Assembly (NCBI GenBank): GCA_965194515.1 | Contig: OZ239146.1 | Span: 1-64,000 of the forward strand | Source: Acidimicrobilacustris europaeus | Lineage (GTDB): Bacteria; Actinomycetota; Acidimicrobiia; Acidimicrobiales; Acidimicrobilacustridaceae | DNA: 64,000 bases | Direction of reading: 5' to 3' | Shown here: positions 42,401-52,243 of the stretch, one piece after another | How the letters are laid out: each line of letters opens with the position of its first letter | Numbering within the stretch: position 1 is the stretch's first letter | Translations under genes and position numbers: made by a program | The notes under the pieces: generated by a model | Told to the model about the DNA's origin: nothing | Database searches by the model: none | The model's input: the letters and a program-made list of their open reading frames with translations, nothing else

Positions 42401-44061
42401 CAACAGCAACGGCAGCGGGTGACTTCGCCTTGCAAGAAAGCGGGCGACTCCCGCGTCCGTGGGCGGGTCTTTTTGCACTTTTGAGTGGTGTTTCACTCAT
42501 CGTGCTTGACGGTTCACTGGTGAACATTCTCATCCCATCGATGGTGAGCGACCTGAACCTCAACCGCAGCCAAGTGTTGTGGTGTAACTCGGCCTATGCA
42601 CTGGTGTTCGCAGGATTGCTCATCACCGCTGGTCGATTAGGCGACCGAATTGGGCGCCGACGCTTCTTCATGATCGGCACCGTCATCTTCATGTTTGGCA
42701 GCGTGATTGCCGGCGCGGCGCCGAACCCCGGGATTCTGATTCTCGCTCGCGTGATCGCTGCAGTGGGCGGCGCAATGATGCTGCCGACCTCGACCGCGAT
42801 CATCAATGTTGAATTCACCGGAGAACGCCGAGCGATTGCGTTCGGCATGTTCGGCGCGGTGTTCGGCGGAATGGCCGCGCTTGGTCCGGTACTTGGTGGA
42901 TGGCTCACGCAGGACTTCTCCTGGCGGTGGGCGTTCTACGTCAACATTCCTGTGGGACTCATCAGCCTTGCGCTGATGTTCAAGTACATCCCGGTTTCGG
43001 TCAAAGAGAAGATGGACGGACTCGACCCCGTCGGCGTGTTCTTGTCGGCCATTGGTCTTGGTTCACTGATTCTTGGTCTCATTGATGGCCAGCAGTACGG
43101 CTGGTGGAAGGCACTTGAGGCAACCTCAATCGGCCCGATCTCTTTCAATCCGCCTGGTCTTTCTGTTGCGCCCATTGCGATTGCCTTCGGCATCGTGTTG
43201 CTCATTGCGTTCGGGTTTTGGGAAGCACACCGCAATCGCCAGAACAAGGTTGCGTTGGTGAACACGGGTCTGTTCAAGATCCGCCGATTCACCTTCGGCA
43301 GTCTCACAGCACTTGTTGTTGCACTTGGCGAGTTCGGCGTGTTGTTCGTATTGCCGCTCTGGATCGAAGCGGTGCACGGATACGGGCCGCTTGAGACCGG
43401 TGCGATCCTTGCGGTGCTCGCCGTGGGGACATTCATCTCGGGTGGTCTTGCACGTAAGGCTGCTGCGGCATTGGGCGCGACTCGTTTGGTTCGCGCCGGC
43501 ATGATTTTCGAAATCATCGGCGTTATTGGCGTTGGATGCGCGATGTCGACCTCGTGGTCGCCCTGGTGGTTGGCGCCGCCGCTGATTCTGTACGGACTCG
43601 GTTTGGGCTTCGATGCCGCGCAGCTCACGAACGTTGCGCTTGAAGATGTGCCGGTGGATCAGTCCGGAAGTGCATCCTCGGTGACCTCAACCTTCCGGCA
43701 GGTCGGTTCGGCGCTTGGTGCGGCAATGCTCGGTGCAGTGTTGTTCTCTACGTTCAGTGGCACCTTGACTCGTGACATTTCGAAAGAAACGCAGTTCAGC
43801 GCTGAGCAACAGCAGCAAATTGTTGACACCGTGGTAAACACCTCCGGTCAAGCGATCATCACTTACGAGAAGATCCCTGGTGACTCGGCAGTAGTCACTG
43901 ACGCAAAACAGTCCTATACCGATGCCGCTCGCTACACCGCCTTTAGTGCGGCGGGACTTGTGGCACTCGGATTGATTTTCTCGCTTGGGCTTCCACGCGA
44001 TGAACGACCTGACCGCAAGACGAAGAAAAAGAACGAGGAGTTGGTCCATGACCACGAATGA
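42397..44061 (+). CDS. MFS transporter, DHA2 (14-TM) family
   Basis: About 554 residues with 14 predicted membrane helices. Motif A GRLGDRIGRRR lies near residue 79 and motif C AALGPVLGGWLTQ near 160. These exporters remove hydrophobic compounds with proton antiport. It overlaps the epoxide hydrolase gene by four bases and the hydroxylase gene by 14, so the three form one transcription unit. Confidence 0.9.
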   Translation: MTTATAAGDFALQESGRLPRPWAGLFALLSGVSLIVLDGSLVNILIPSMVSDLNLNRSQVLWCNSAYALVFAGLLITAGRLGDRIGRRRFFMIGTVIFMFGSVIAGAAPNPGILILARVIAAVGGAMMLPTSTAIINVEFTGERRAIAFGMFGAVFGGMAALGPVLGGWLTQDFSWRWAFYVNIPVGLISLALMFKYIPVSVKEKMDGLDPVGVFLSAIGLGSLILGLIDGQQYGWWKALEATSIGPISFNPPGLSVAPIAIAFGIVLLIAFGFWEAHRNRQNKVALVNTGLFKIRRFTFGSLTALVVALGEFGVLFVLPLWIEAVHGYGPLETGAILAVLAVGTFISGGLARKAAAALGATRLVRAGMIFEIIGVIGVGCAMSTSWSPWWLAPPLILYGLGLGFDAAQLTNVALEDVPVDQSGSASSVTSTFRQVGSALGAAMLGAVLFSTFSGTLTRDISKETQFSAEQQQQIVDTVVNTSGQAIITYEKIPGDSAVVTDAKQSYTDAARYTAFSAAGLVALGLIFSLGLPRDERPDRKTKKKNEELVHDHE

Positions 44062-45049
44062 AAATCCGCATCCAACGAAAGCCGAAGCGAAAATTTTCGA
44101 GCGGTATTCGTGGCTTCCGCTCGTTATTGCGTTGCTCATCGGCGCTTTTTGGGTGGTCTCAAAACTCCGAACTCACAAATTGCAGGCTGTCATTTTCGCA
44201 GTCGGTGTCGTTCTCCTTCTTGTTGTTGAATTCCTTCGCTGGAGGCGGTCTCGTTCGCAGACCGGTGAGAAGTTGGACAGCACAACATTTGTTGACGGTG
44301 CCTCATCGTTTTGTATTGCCCTGATTTACGGCATCGGATCAGCGTTGATCGTGATTCCTCTGCTCTACGCGTTTGCGCAATGGGTGCATAGTCACGCCAT
44401 CTTCCAGGTCAACGAGCGCCTCAAGGACATCTTTGGAGGCGCATCGACCGTGATCATTGCGATCCTCCTCTTTATCGTCGTGGACTTCAGTTACTACTGG
44501 GCCCATCGATTGGGCCACAGGATGGAACTGTTTTGGGCGAACCATTCGGTCCATCACTCAAGCGAGCACTACAACCCGACCACAGCCGTGCGGATCTCAT
44601 TTCTCGATGAGGCCTGGGATCTCGTTCTTGTGTCGCTTTGGGCATTGCTCGGATTTTCGCCAATTGCCCTCTTTGGTATTTACGGCTTCGTGATGCTTTA
44701 CCAGTTGCCACTTCACGTCAGCTGGCGTGGTCGCTTTCCACGACCGATCGAATACGTGTTCAACACGCCCGAACACCATCAGGCTCACCACGCGCGCCAG
44801 AAGCTCTATATCGACAAGAATTTTTCCGGTGTTTTCATTCTCTGGGATCGAATCTTCGGTACTTATGCCGAAGTCGAGGAAGTCAATCCTCTGTATGGAC
44901 TCACGATTCCTGTCGGAACCTTCCGCATCATGCCGATCATGTTCCACGAGAACGTTTCGATGATCAAGAAGATGTTCCGTGCGAAGTCAGTCGGGAACGC
45001 GGTGCAGTACCCGTTCCGTCCGCCGTACTGGGAACCTGCTGAGAAGTAG
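44048..45049 (+). CDS. Fatty acid hydroxylase family (sterol desaturase-like)
   Basis: About 333 residues, an integral-membrane di-iron enzyme. The histidine motifs are HRLGH near residue 155, HSVHHSSEHYN near 166 and NTPEHHQAHHAR near 240. Four membrane helices surround them. It would hydroxylate or desaturate a lipid; the substrate is unknown. ATG 44048 overlaps the MFS gene by 14 bases. Its TAG stop lies inside a hairpin shared with the convergent gene. Confidence 0.9.
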   Translation: MTTNENPHPTKAEAKIFERYSWLPLVIALLIGAFWVVSKLRTHKLQAVIFAVGVVLLLVVEFLRWRRSRSQTGEKLDSTTFVDGASSFCIALIYGIGSALIVIPLLYAFAQWVHSHAIFQVNERLKDIFGGASTVIIAILLFIVVDFSYYWAHRLGHRMELFWANHSVHHSSEHYNPTTAVRISFLDEAWDLVLVSLWALLGFSPIALFGIYGFVMLYQLPLHVSWRGRFPRPIEYVFNTPEHHQAHHARQKLYIDKNFSGVFILWDRIFGTYAEVEEVNPLYGLTIPVGTFRIMPIMFHENVSMIKKMFRAKSVGNAVQYPFRPPYWEPAEK

Positions 45050-45065
45050 GCGCGCGAGCGTCTAC
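45046..45065. terminator. Hairpin over two convergent stop codons
   Basis: GTAGGCGC (45046-45053), loop GCGA, GCGTCTAC (45058-45065): an 8-bp stem with one G-T pair and a GNRA-type loop. It contains the stop codons of the hydroxylase gene and of the convergent NTF2-like gene. No T-run is present. Confidence 0.45.
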
Positions 45066-45478
45066 GCGTTTGCAGACTTCGCCGCTTGAGTGGGGTCGAA
45101 GTACTCGCGTTGACGACAGATCTTTCCGTCGCGAAAGTTGAACACCGCGATGTAGCGGTTCTCGTATGGCGCGCCATTCGGTACGTACGAACCCGAGCCG
45201 GTGAACTCAACAATGAGCTCGTCGGGGTCGAGACATGCGTGCACGTCGCTGATCGTCAGATCGAACTGAAACACCTTGAACGCTTTTGTGAGACGTTCGT
45301 GCACAGCGCTGCGCCCAGGAACGACGGTAGGCGGATCGGTAAACGGGAACTCGAGGACGATGTCCTCGGTGTAATTGGCGACCTGTGCATCGGCATCGCC
45401 AGCACCGACTGCGGCAAACGCCCGTAATACGAGGTCGAAATTGCGCTGGCGGTGATCGTCAAGCGGCGCAGTAGCCAT
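45062..45478 (-). CDS. NTF2/SnoaL-like polyketide-cyclase-type protein
   Basis: 138 residues of the NTF2-like fold: RQRNFDLVLRAFAAVGAGD at the start, LEFPFTDPP in the middle and YENRYIAVFNFRDGKICRQR near the end, typical of the SnoaL group. GGGGGGAACA precedes the ATG. Ligand or reaction unknown. Confidence 0.85.
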   Translation of the reverse strand: MATAPLDDHRQRNFDLVLRAFAAVGAGDADAQVANYTEDIVLEFPFTDPPTVVPGRSAVHERLTKAFKVFQFDLTISDVHACLDPDELIVEFTGSGSYVPNGAPYENRYIAVFNFRDGKICRQREYFDPTQAAKSANA

Positions 45479-45522
45479 TGTTCCCCCCGGAGTAGTGATT
45501 GTTCGTTCGATGAACGAACGGA

Positions 45523-45861
45523 TCAGTCGCGGATCTTGCCAGTGCGGGTGCGGTCGGGGACAAGGCCGACAAGGCGAGCGCCGACCACACTGATGACCTC
45601 ATCAGAAGGTGTGTTGTCGTTCTCGACAAGGTCGACGAGCGCACGGTGCTCGTCGGGGGTAAGGGCAAGAAGGCGGCCCTGATAGCGAGCGGCACTTACT
45701 CGGGTGAAAACGCGAGGTGAACGCAGCTTGTTTGCGACTGCGTCGAGCACGTCTTCGTCGGCATCGCCGGGCGCATCGTTGAGAAGATCAAGAAGTTCCC
45801 AGATCTGTCGGGGTGTGAGTACAACACCGAGCAGCTCTTCTTCTTCGGTCGTCGTTGTCAT
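45523..45861 (-). CDS. Hypothetical acidic helical protein (112 aa)
   Basis: 112 residues, acidic and helical, with TPRQIWELLDLLNDAPGDAD and LTPDEHRALVDLVENDNTPSD as two similar-looking helical blocks. No family recognised, no signal peptide or membrane helix. It lies between an NTF2-like gene and the divergent sbcDC operon, across a 247-bp gap in which I see no gene. Confidence 0.55.
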   Translation of the reverse strand: MTTTTEEEELLGVVLTPRQIWELLDLLNDAPGDADEDVLDAVANKLRSPRVFTRVSAARYQGRLLALTPDEHRALVDLVENDNTPSDEVISVVGARLVGLVPDRTRTGKIRD

Positions 45862-46108
45862 GGAGTGAGACTCTCCGGAAAGGTTGAGGCGAATTGTCAG
45901 GACACGACGGAAACAGAACCGCCCGTCGATAAGGAAGCCCGGTCGTCCACCGACGGCCCCCTCGCATGTCCGACATGGTTCTTAGTTCGGTCGGGACCCC
46001 GATTGCACATCCGGGAGAAAGAAAGGTCCGAATGTGCACGTTTCCGGCGGTTTGGTGCGTTTCACTGGGACCCGACACCCCTGTCGGTGGTGACCTCTAC
46101 GATCGGCG

Positions 46109-47275
46109 ATGGCGATGAAGATCCTCCACACCTCCGACTGGCATCTGGGCCGCAGCTTCGGCTCGGTATCGCTGCACGACGCCCAGACCCAGTTCTGCGA
46201 GTGGCTCCTCGGGGTTGCCGTTTCCGAAAAGGTGGAGCTGCTTGTGGTCGCGGGCGATCTCTACGACCGCTCACTACCGCCTCAGGACTCGGTGGTGTTG
46301 TGGCGCGAGACCCTCACCGCTTTCCACAAGGCGGGCGTCACTGTTGTGGCCATCGCCGGTAATCACGACGGAGCCGATCGGGTGGCGGCGTTCGATGGCC
46401 TCACCGATGGCGCCCGAATCTTCGTGCGGGGCGGTTATGGCCGAGCGGGCGAGATCCTCACCCTTCAGTTCTCTGACGGCCCGCTCGATATCGCCCTGGT
46501 TCCCTTCCTCGATCCGCAGCTAGCCCCGCCCGAATGGAAAGCGGAGTTGGCCGAGGCCGAGTTGCGGCCCACCCACGAGTCCGTCCTCCAGAAGGGGCTG
46601 GACCAGGCTCGGGCCAGTTCGAAATCTCCGCGATCGCTTGCGGTTGTGCATGCATTCGTGGGTGGTTCCACCACCGCCGAATCTGAACGCCAATTGACCG
46701 TAGGCAACACAGACCAGGTGGCGGCCACGGTCCTCGACGGCTTTTCGTATGTCGCCCTTGGCCATCTCCATACGCCTCAGAAAATCGCGGGCTCCGACAC
46801 CATTCGCTACTCGGGTACACCGATCGCGTATTCATTTTCTGAAACCGGCGCGAAGTCGGTGGTTCTCATCGACATGGCAGCCGATGGTGCCTGTTCCCTC
46901 GAAGCGCTGCCGGTTCCCGTTGGCCGTGGCGTCATCACGCTAACGGGAACGATCGAAGAGTTGCTTGCGCCTGGCGCACATCCTGAGGCGTCGGACAAGT
47001 ACGTAAAGGCTGTGCTCACCGACAACGCGTATGTGGTCGATGCAAAGTCGCGGCTGCTCGATGTCTATCCGTATTGCACCGATGTCGTCATGAAGATGGC
47101 GGGCACATCAACAGCCATTGGACCGAACGATGAAATCCGATCCGCGCTTGCACCGCGAGACGCAGCGGAGAAGTTCTGGGAAGACATCGTCAATGAACCC
47201 CTGAGTGAACTGCAACGCGACACCGTCATTGCTGCGATCGACAAGGTTTTCATCACCAACGAGGTGACGAAATGA
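46109..47275 (+). CDS. sbcD: Exonuclease subunit SbcD
   Basis: SbcD is the Mre11-type nuclease of the SbcCD complex, which opens hairpins and protein-blocked DNA ends. It is about 388 residues. Metal-ligand motifs are HTSDWHLGR near residue 6, AGDLYDRS near 49 and IAGNHDGAD near 82. ATG 46109 and ATG 46115 (MKILHTSD) are both usable; TACGAT lies five bases before the first, a leaderless-type start. The stop overlaps sbcC by four bases. Confidence 0.95.
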   Translation: MAMKILHTSDWHLGRSFGSVSLHDAQTQFCEWLLGVAVSEKVELLVVAGDLYDRSLPPQDSVVLWRETLTAFHKAGVTVVAIAGNHDGADRVAAFDGLTDGARIFVRGGYGRAGEILTLQFSDGPLDIALVPFLDPQLAPPEWKAELAEAELRPTHESVLQKGLDQARASSKSPRSLAVVHAFVGGSTTAESERQLTVGNTDQVAATVLDGFSYVALGHLHTPQKIAGSDTIRYSGTPIAYSFSETGAKSVVLIDMAADGACSLEALPVPVGRGVITLTGTIEELLAPGAHPEASDKYVKAVLTDNAYVVDAKSRLLDVYPYCTDVVMKMAGTSTAIGPNDEIRSALAPRDAAEKFWEDIVNEPLSELQRDTVIAAIDKVFITNEVTK

Positions 47276-50200
47276 AGCCACTGAGTCTTGAGTTCACGGC
47301 ATTCGGTTCGTATCCGGGTACGCAATCGGTCGATTTCATGTCGCTGGCAGAACTGGGTCTCTATGTCGTGACCGGCCCGACTGGCTCAGGAAAGACAACG
47401 ATTTTCGACGCAATGGCCTACGCGCTCTATGGCGAGGTTCCCGGCGCGCGCGATAAGGGCGATGTTCGCTCTCAGCACGCTCATGCCGACGCCACGTGTT
47501 CTGTGGTGTTCCACTTCGCGGTCGATGGAGTTGCGTATCGAGTCGAACGCACGCCTGAGCAGTTCCGGCCTCGGCTTCGCGGTGGCAGTGACCCAGTAAA
47601 GGTCGCCCCGAAGGCCGTGCTGGTTCGAGAAAGCGACAATTTCTCACTCGCAAACCAATCAAGGAAGGTGACTGCCGCGTGTGTCGAACTCATCGGGCTC
47701 GATGCTGAACAATTTGAACGCGTCGTTCTGCTTCCCCAAGGCCAATTTCAAGAGTTCTTGCTTGCGAACACCACAACGCGCTTGCCCCTTCTTCGACAGC
47801 TCTTCGGAACAGGCAAGTGGCTCACTGTTGTCGAGGAACTGAAATCGAAGGCAAGCGACGCGAAGAGCGTCGTCGCAGAGATTGAAGTGCAACTTCGTGA
47901 GCATCAGTTTGCGATCGTCGGCGCGTTGCAGGCGGCCGATGACTTGTTGCCGAACGTCGAGGATCCAAACGAGGCGGGCGCCGACGAAGAGTCTCTCGAT
48001 AGCGAGTCTTCTGACGAACAATCACTTGATGAATTGGTGGCGCGCTTGGAGGGCCTGGCGGAGAGGACTGCTCCGTTACGTGAGCACGAACGCCAACTGA
48101 AAGACGTGGCGAATACTGCGATCGCAGCACACGCCGAAGCCGTGGCGATCATCGATTCTTGGGACAAGCGCGTCGAACTACGCGAAGACCGACGGCTACT
48201 TGATGAGCAAGCCAGTCAGTTCGCTGAATCCCGGAGCAAGAGAGACGCAGCGCGTAAGGCCGATCCCGTTCTTACTGCCGCAGCGGCTCAAGGGCGCGAT
48301 GCAATGGCGAGCGCTACAGCGCAGTCAGCAGTGAACGAATGCGCTGTGCAGTTGGGAGTCGCGTCGGTTGAGGCCCAGATCGGCGAGCACTCTGACCCCG
48401 ACGCTGCCGCCGATGCGCTGGTGGCGGCTCGTACAAAAAACGACGGACAACGAACGGCGCTCACCGATCTGGCTGCAGCATCGACATTGCTTGTTCAATT
48501 CGAGGAGAAAAAAGCGAATCTCGAGGCTGAGCGCGCAACGGGAACGCAGCGAACCGATGACATCAGTGAATCTCTTGTTCCACGTCAGAGCGACAAAATC
48601 GCGCTTGAAGCTCTTGCCGCGACAGAACCGGAATCCAGAATCCAGGTCGAGAAAGCCCAGGACGTACTCCGCCAGCGCGAGGAACTCGTCACGCTTGGCA
48701 CGTTGATCCCTAAGGCTCAGTCGGTGCAGGACGAAGCCCTCGCTGTTCAGCGAGTTGCGATCAAGGCGTTCGACGATTCTGCTGCGCCGCGACTCGCAGA
48801 ATCACTGATTTCTGGCGAGGCGTGCCCGGTTTGCGGTTCGCAGGAACACCCGGCTCCGGCCATGTCCGCAGGTGATCAGCAGGTCGATAGTGAACGTCGC
48901 GATGCGGCAGCCCAAGCCGTCATGGATGCCACGCAGGAACTTCTCCGCCTCGGCAATCGTCAAGCAGAACTCGTCTCTTCGCTTGGCGATGTTGCGACGA
49001 GACCGGTGGAGGAAGTTGCCGCGCATCACGAACTTGCAACTACTGAGCACGCGGCTGCCCTTGAAGCTGGAACGAAGGTGAAGGCGCTCATTGTCGAGAT
49101 CGAAACGGCGGAGGCTGAGAAAACAGCGATCGCCAATCGACGTTCCGAGATTGATCTTGAACTCGCGGGAATCGAACCTCAGATCAGCGCGGCTGTCTCG
49201 CAGCGAGACGCTCTTCGCGCTGAGGTCGGGGAACTCGCAGCATCTTGGGATGCCGACCCTCAAATGGCCATCGATGCGTTGGACGTCATCGCCGCTGCGC
49301 TCAATCGAGTGGAGCGATGCATTGTGAACTGCCGAGACGCAGCGCAAACACTCACGACAACTCAGGCAACGACGAAGGCATCATCTTCAACACTTGCGGA
49401 GGCACTTGCTGCATCTCCGTTTACTTCAGTCGACGAGGCGAAAGCCGTTGCGCTTGATCCCGAAGAATTGGCACGACTTGAAGCGACAATCGTCGACTTC
49501 GAGAGCCGTGACACCGCGAATCAGACACTTCTTTCCGAAAACCTCAAACTCGAACTTCCCGAAGAACGACCAGATGCCACGGAACTTGATGTGTCAGCAC
49601 AAGCGGCGCGCACTGCAGCCGATGAAGCGTCAGGGGCAGTCAGCCAGATCACTGGCCATCTTGATTTCGCCCAAAGCAATCTGACCGCTGCACAAGCAAT
49701 CGACAGCGGATCAGGCGACGCGTTTGAACGATCAAGCTCGCTTCAGTCACTTGCAAAAACATGTGACGGCCAAGGTCCGAAAAAGATCGCGCTTGAAACG
49801 TGGATTCTTGCTGGTGAACTTGAACGTGTTGCCGCTGCAGCAAACCATCACCTTCAGAAAATGACGAACGGACGATACCGAATCGAACGTTCCGATGACG
49901 CGGGTCATGCCGCGAAGCAATCTGGACTCGACCTGCGCGTGCTCGACGCGCACACGGGTGCATCACGCCGACCGGGCTCGCTCAGTGGTGGCGAACAGTT
50001 TCAGGCTTCGTTGGCACTTGCTCTCGGGCTCGCCGACGTCATCGGCCACGGCGGCAACGCAAATGGTCGGGTCTTTGAGGCCCTGTTTGTCGACGAGGGA
50101 TTCGGCTCACTTGATCCCGACTCTCTCGATCAAGCCGTCGACGCGCTGACGCATATTCAGGCAAGCGGTCGCACTGTTGGCGTCATTACCCACGTTGAGG

Positions 50201-50289
50201 CAATGAAGGAAAACCTTGCGATGGGAATTCGTGTTGATCGACTTCCCAACGGGAAAGGCTCAACCCTCACCGTCCGACCAAACGGTTAG
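47272..50289 (+). CDS. sbcC: Exonuclease subunit SbcC
   Basis: SbcC is the Rad50-like ATPase partner of SbcD. It is 1005 residues. Walker A GPTGSGKTTIFDA lies near residue 36, two long coiled coils flank the zinc hook CPVCG near 518, and the C-terminal ATPase half has signature LSGGEQFQASLALALGL near 905 and Walker B LFVDEGFGSLD near 942. It overlaps sbcD as ATGA and ends three bases from the convergent gene. Confidence 0.95.
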   Translation: MKPLSLEFTAFGSYPGTQSVDFMSLAELGLYVVTGPTGSGKTTIFDAMAYALYGEVPGARDKGDVRSQHAHADATCSVVFHFAVDGVAYRVERTPEQFRPRLRGGSDPVKVAPKAVLVRESDNFSLANQSRKVTAACVELIGLDAEQFERVVLLPQGQFQEFLLANTTTRLPLLRQLFGTGKWLTVVEELKSKASDAKSVVAEIEVQLREHQFAIVGALQAADDLLPNVEDPNEAGADEESLDSESSDEQSLDELVARLEGLAERTAPLREHERQLKDVANTAIAAHAEAVAIIDSWDKRVELREDRRLLDEQASQFAESRSKRDAARKADPVLTAAAAQGRDAMASATAQSAVNECAVQLGVASVEAQIGEHSDPDAAADALVAARTKNDGQRTALTDLAAASTLLVQFEEKKANLEAERATGTQRTDDISESLVPRQSDKIALEALAATEPESRIQVEKAQDVLRQREELVTLGTLIPKAQSVQDEALAVQRVAIKAFDDSAAPRLAESLISGEACPVCGSQEHPAPAMSAGDQQVDSERRDAAAQAVMDATQELLRLGNRQAELVSSLGDVATRPVEEVAAHHELATTEHAAALEAGTKVKALIVEIETAEAEKTAIANRRSEIDLELAGIEPQISAAVSQRDALRAEVGELAASWDADPQMAIDALDVIAAALNRVERCIVNCRDAAQTLTTTQATTKASSSTLAEALAASPFTSVDEAKAVALDPEELARLEATIVDFESRDTANQTLLSENLKLELPEERPDATELDVSAQAARTAADEASGAVSQITGHLDFAQSNLTAAQAIDSGSGDAFERSSSLQSLAKTCDGQGPKKIALETWILAGELERVAAAANHHLQKMTNGRYRIERSDDAGHAAKQSGLDLRVLDAHTGASRRPGSLSGGEQFQASLALALGLADVIGHGGNANGRVFEALFVDEGFGSLDPDSLDQAVDALTHIQASGRTVGVITHVEAMKENLAMGIRVDRLPNGKGSTLTVRPNG

Positions 50290-50292
50290 CAA

Positions 50293-50727
50293 TTACGCCG
50301 GTTCGGCCGATGCGGTGATGATGTGATCGAGCCACCACTGCGGCGCGTTGTCGATCAGGTGACCGATATGTGAGTAGTCGTGCCAACGACTGATCTTGCC
50401 GTCGCGAACTTCCATGACCGTGACAAACGGGTGGTCGATGACTTCACCGGTATGGAACATCCAGCGCTCCATGTGTTCCCAAATCACGATGTTGCCCTGG
50501 GCAACGATGTGTTTGGGGAAGTGGTAGTAGCCCGACAGCGGTTCGATGCCGATCTTGAGGCGACGAACGATCGCGGCACCTCCGATGGCCCCCACTGGGT
50601 CCATGCCGACGTCGGTGTAGTGGCAATCGTCGGTGAAGAAGGTGGCCATGGCTTCCCAGTCGCGCTCGAAATGGGCGTACCAGTAGTTCTCGACAACCTC
50701 TTTATTGCGGGCTTCGGTGCTGTCCAT
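50293..50727 (-). CDS. NTF2-like protein (SnoaL/limonene-epoxide-hydrolase-like)
   Basis: About 144 residues. NYWYAHFERDWEAMATFF and DDCHYTDVGMDPVG near the start and FVTVMEVRDGKISRWHDY near the end fit the NTF2-like superfamily, close to the SnoaL/LEH group. GGAGAGG directly before ATG 50727 excludes the longer frame to 50790. Function unknown. Confidence 0.83.
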   Translation of the reverse strand: MDSTEARNKEVVENYWYAHFERDWEAMATFFTDDCHYTDVGMDPVGAIGGAAIVRRLKIGIEPLSGYYHFPKHIVAQGNIVIWEHMERWMFHTGEVIDHPFVTVMEVRDGKISRWHDYSHIGHLIDNAPQWWLDHIITASAEPA

Positions 50728-50784
50728 GACCTCTCCTTCATCACTGTGTGTGCGGCAGCGTACGACACCGACGATGATGGTGCG

Positions 50785-51000
50785 ATGCACGAGATCGAAA
50801 TCAGCACCGACACCATTCGGCTCGGCCAGTTCCTGAAGTTGTCGAACCTTGTTGATTCAGGCTCGGACGCGAAATTCCTGCTCGCCGAAGGCGAGGTCAT
50901 GGTCAACGACGAGGTTGAAATTCGTCGTGGTCGTCAATTGCGCGCCGGTGACATCGTCGAATACGACGGCATCGCGGTTCGAGTTGTCGCTGAAGACTGA
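50785..51000 (+). CDS. S4-domain RNA-binding protein
   Basis: 71 residues, a stand-alone S4 domain like YbcJ: IRLGQFLKLSNLVDSGSDA, FLLAEGEVMVNDEVEIRRGR and LRAGDIVEYDG contain the typical RNA-contacting pattern. The longer open frame back to 50380 overlaps the divergent gene and is rejected. ATG 50785 matches family proteins, which start with a short strand (HEIEISTDT). Confidence 0.88.
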   Translation: MHEIEISTDTIRLGQFLKLSNLVDSGSDAKFLLAEGEVMVNDEVEIRRGRQLRAGDIVEYDGIAVRVVAED

Positions 51001-51005
51001 GCTGC

Positions 51006-52130
51006 TTACGCCTCTGGGCGCTTCAGCACGTCGGCGAGTCCCGGAACTTCGATACCAAGTAGGCGAGCAGTAATTGCCGCAACCGGGTTGTAGGTCGCCA
51101 TGGCACCGACGGCCGGATCGCCGGATTCAGCAACGAACATTTCGGCCAGTTTCACCATGACGAGACAGAACTGGAACCCAGCGAGAATTTCGTAGAAGTC
51201 GACATGCGTCGCGGGGCGACCCATGAGTTCTTCCCACAGCGCAATCGTTTGCCCGCGATCGAGCATTCCGGGCAGCAACGTTGCACCCGCGCTTTCAATC
51301 GAGAACTGCTGCAAGAACACCCACCAACCAAGGTCGCTTTCGCTATTGCCGAGCGACACCATTTCCCAATCGAACACACCAATGACTTCGGTGTTGTCGG
51401 CGCCGCCGTACATCTGGTTGCCAGGTCGTGAATCGCCCCAACACAGTTCGATGTGTTCGCCATCTTCGGGCCAGTTCGCAACGAGCCAGTCCCACGCCGG
51501 GTCAATGACTGGGTGCGCTTCACCCTTCATTGCCCAGTTCTTGTAGTTCTGGAAATACCCGCGGCGTTGTTCGGGACCGAGCTTGCCGTGGTGTTTCTGA
51601 TCGAGATGTTCGAAGCCAGCGGCTTTCCAATCAACCTTGGCAACTCGCGTCAGTGCTTCAACACCGTTGTAGGCCCAACGAGCGCGCTGTTCATCGTTCA
51701 TATCAACGACGAAACCAGTTTCGGTATACGGCGGTGCATCGCCAGGAACGAGGCCATCCAAGCGATCCATCATGAAGAACGGACCGCCGATGATGGCGGT
51801 GTCGCGCTCGGCCCAACGCGTGTTGGGAACAGGAACGTTGGAATGTTCGCCGAGCAACTTCATTGACAAGTACTGCTGGGTCACGAGGTCGATCTCGGGG
51901 AACAACAAACTCATGACCGGTTGACTGCGAAGAACAAGTTCGGCATCGACCTTCTCGCCGTTCTCGACCCAACTGGCGTCGAGCAGGAACGTTTCGTTTG
52001 AGAAGCCGCTCGACTGGGGAACCACCAAGTTGGTGATGGTGACCTCGGTGGCGTTGGGCATCTGCCGCGCCATCCATTCGGTAAGTACGTCTCGAATCTG
52101 ATCTGGATCGCGCTGACCTGCAACTGGCAT
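51006..52130 (-). CDS. Aminoglycoside-phosphotransferase-like kinase
   Basis: 374 residues of the APH/choline-kinase fold. The catalytic loop reads LCWGDSRPGNQMYGG near residue 228 (Trp replaces the usual His of HGD) and the metal-binding DWEMVSLGNSESDLGWW lies near 253. The ATP-binding start is SGFSNETFLLDASW. Such proteins in actinobacteria often accompany acyl-CoA dehydrogenase and SDR genes, and antibiotic resistance is not implied. GGGGAAG precedes the ATG. Confidence 0.87.
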   Translation of the reverse strand: MPVAGQRDPDQIRDVLTEWMARQMPNATEVTITNLVVPQSSGFSNETFLLDASWVENGEKVDAELVLRSQPVMSLLFPEIDLVTQQYLSMKLLGEHSNVPVPNTRWAERDTAIIGGPFFMMDRLDGLVPGDAPPYTETGFVVDMNDEQRARWAYNGVEALTRVAKVDWKAAGFEHLDQKHHGKLGPEQRRGYFQNYKNWAMKGEAHPVIDPAWDWLVANWPEDGEHIELCWGDSRPGNQMYGGADNTEVIGVFDWEMVSLGNSESDLGWWVFLQQFSIESAGATLLPGMLDRGQTIALWEELMGRPATHVDFYEILAGFQFCLVMVKLAEMFVAESGDPAVGAMATYNPVAAITARLLGIEVPGLADVLKRPEA

Positions 52131-52243
52131 TTTCTTCCCCTCGATCTGAACAGGCTGTTGGCCTGCTGCTGCGGGAGAGATGCTAGGCCGTCGACTACTA
52201 GCGTCGTCAGCGAGAGTCGAAGTATCAGGGGAGAAGGGGAGCC

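Noticed and set aside
51006..52130. Aminoglycoside resistance gene
   Set aside because: The fold is APH-like, but the catalytic loop has WGD instead of HGD and the surroundings are metabolic; resistance cannot be claimed.
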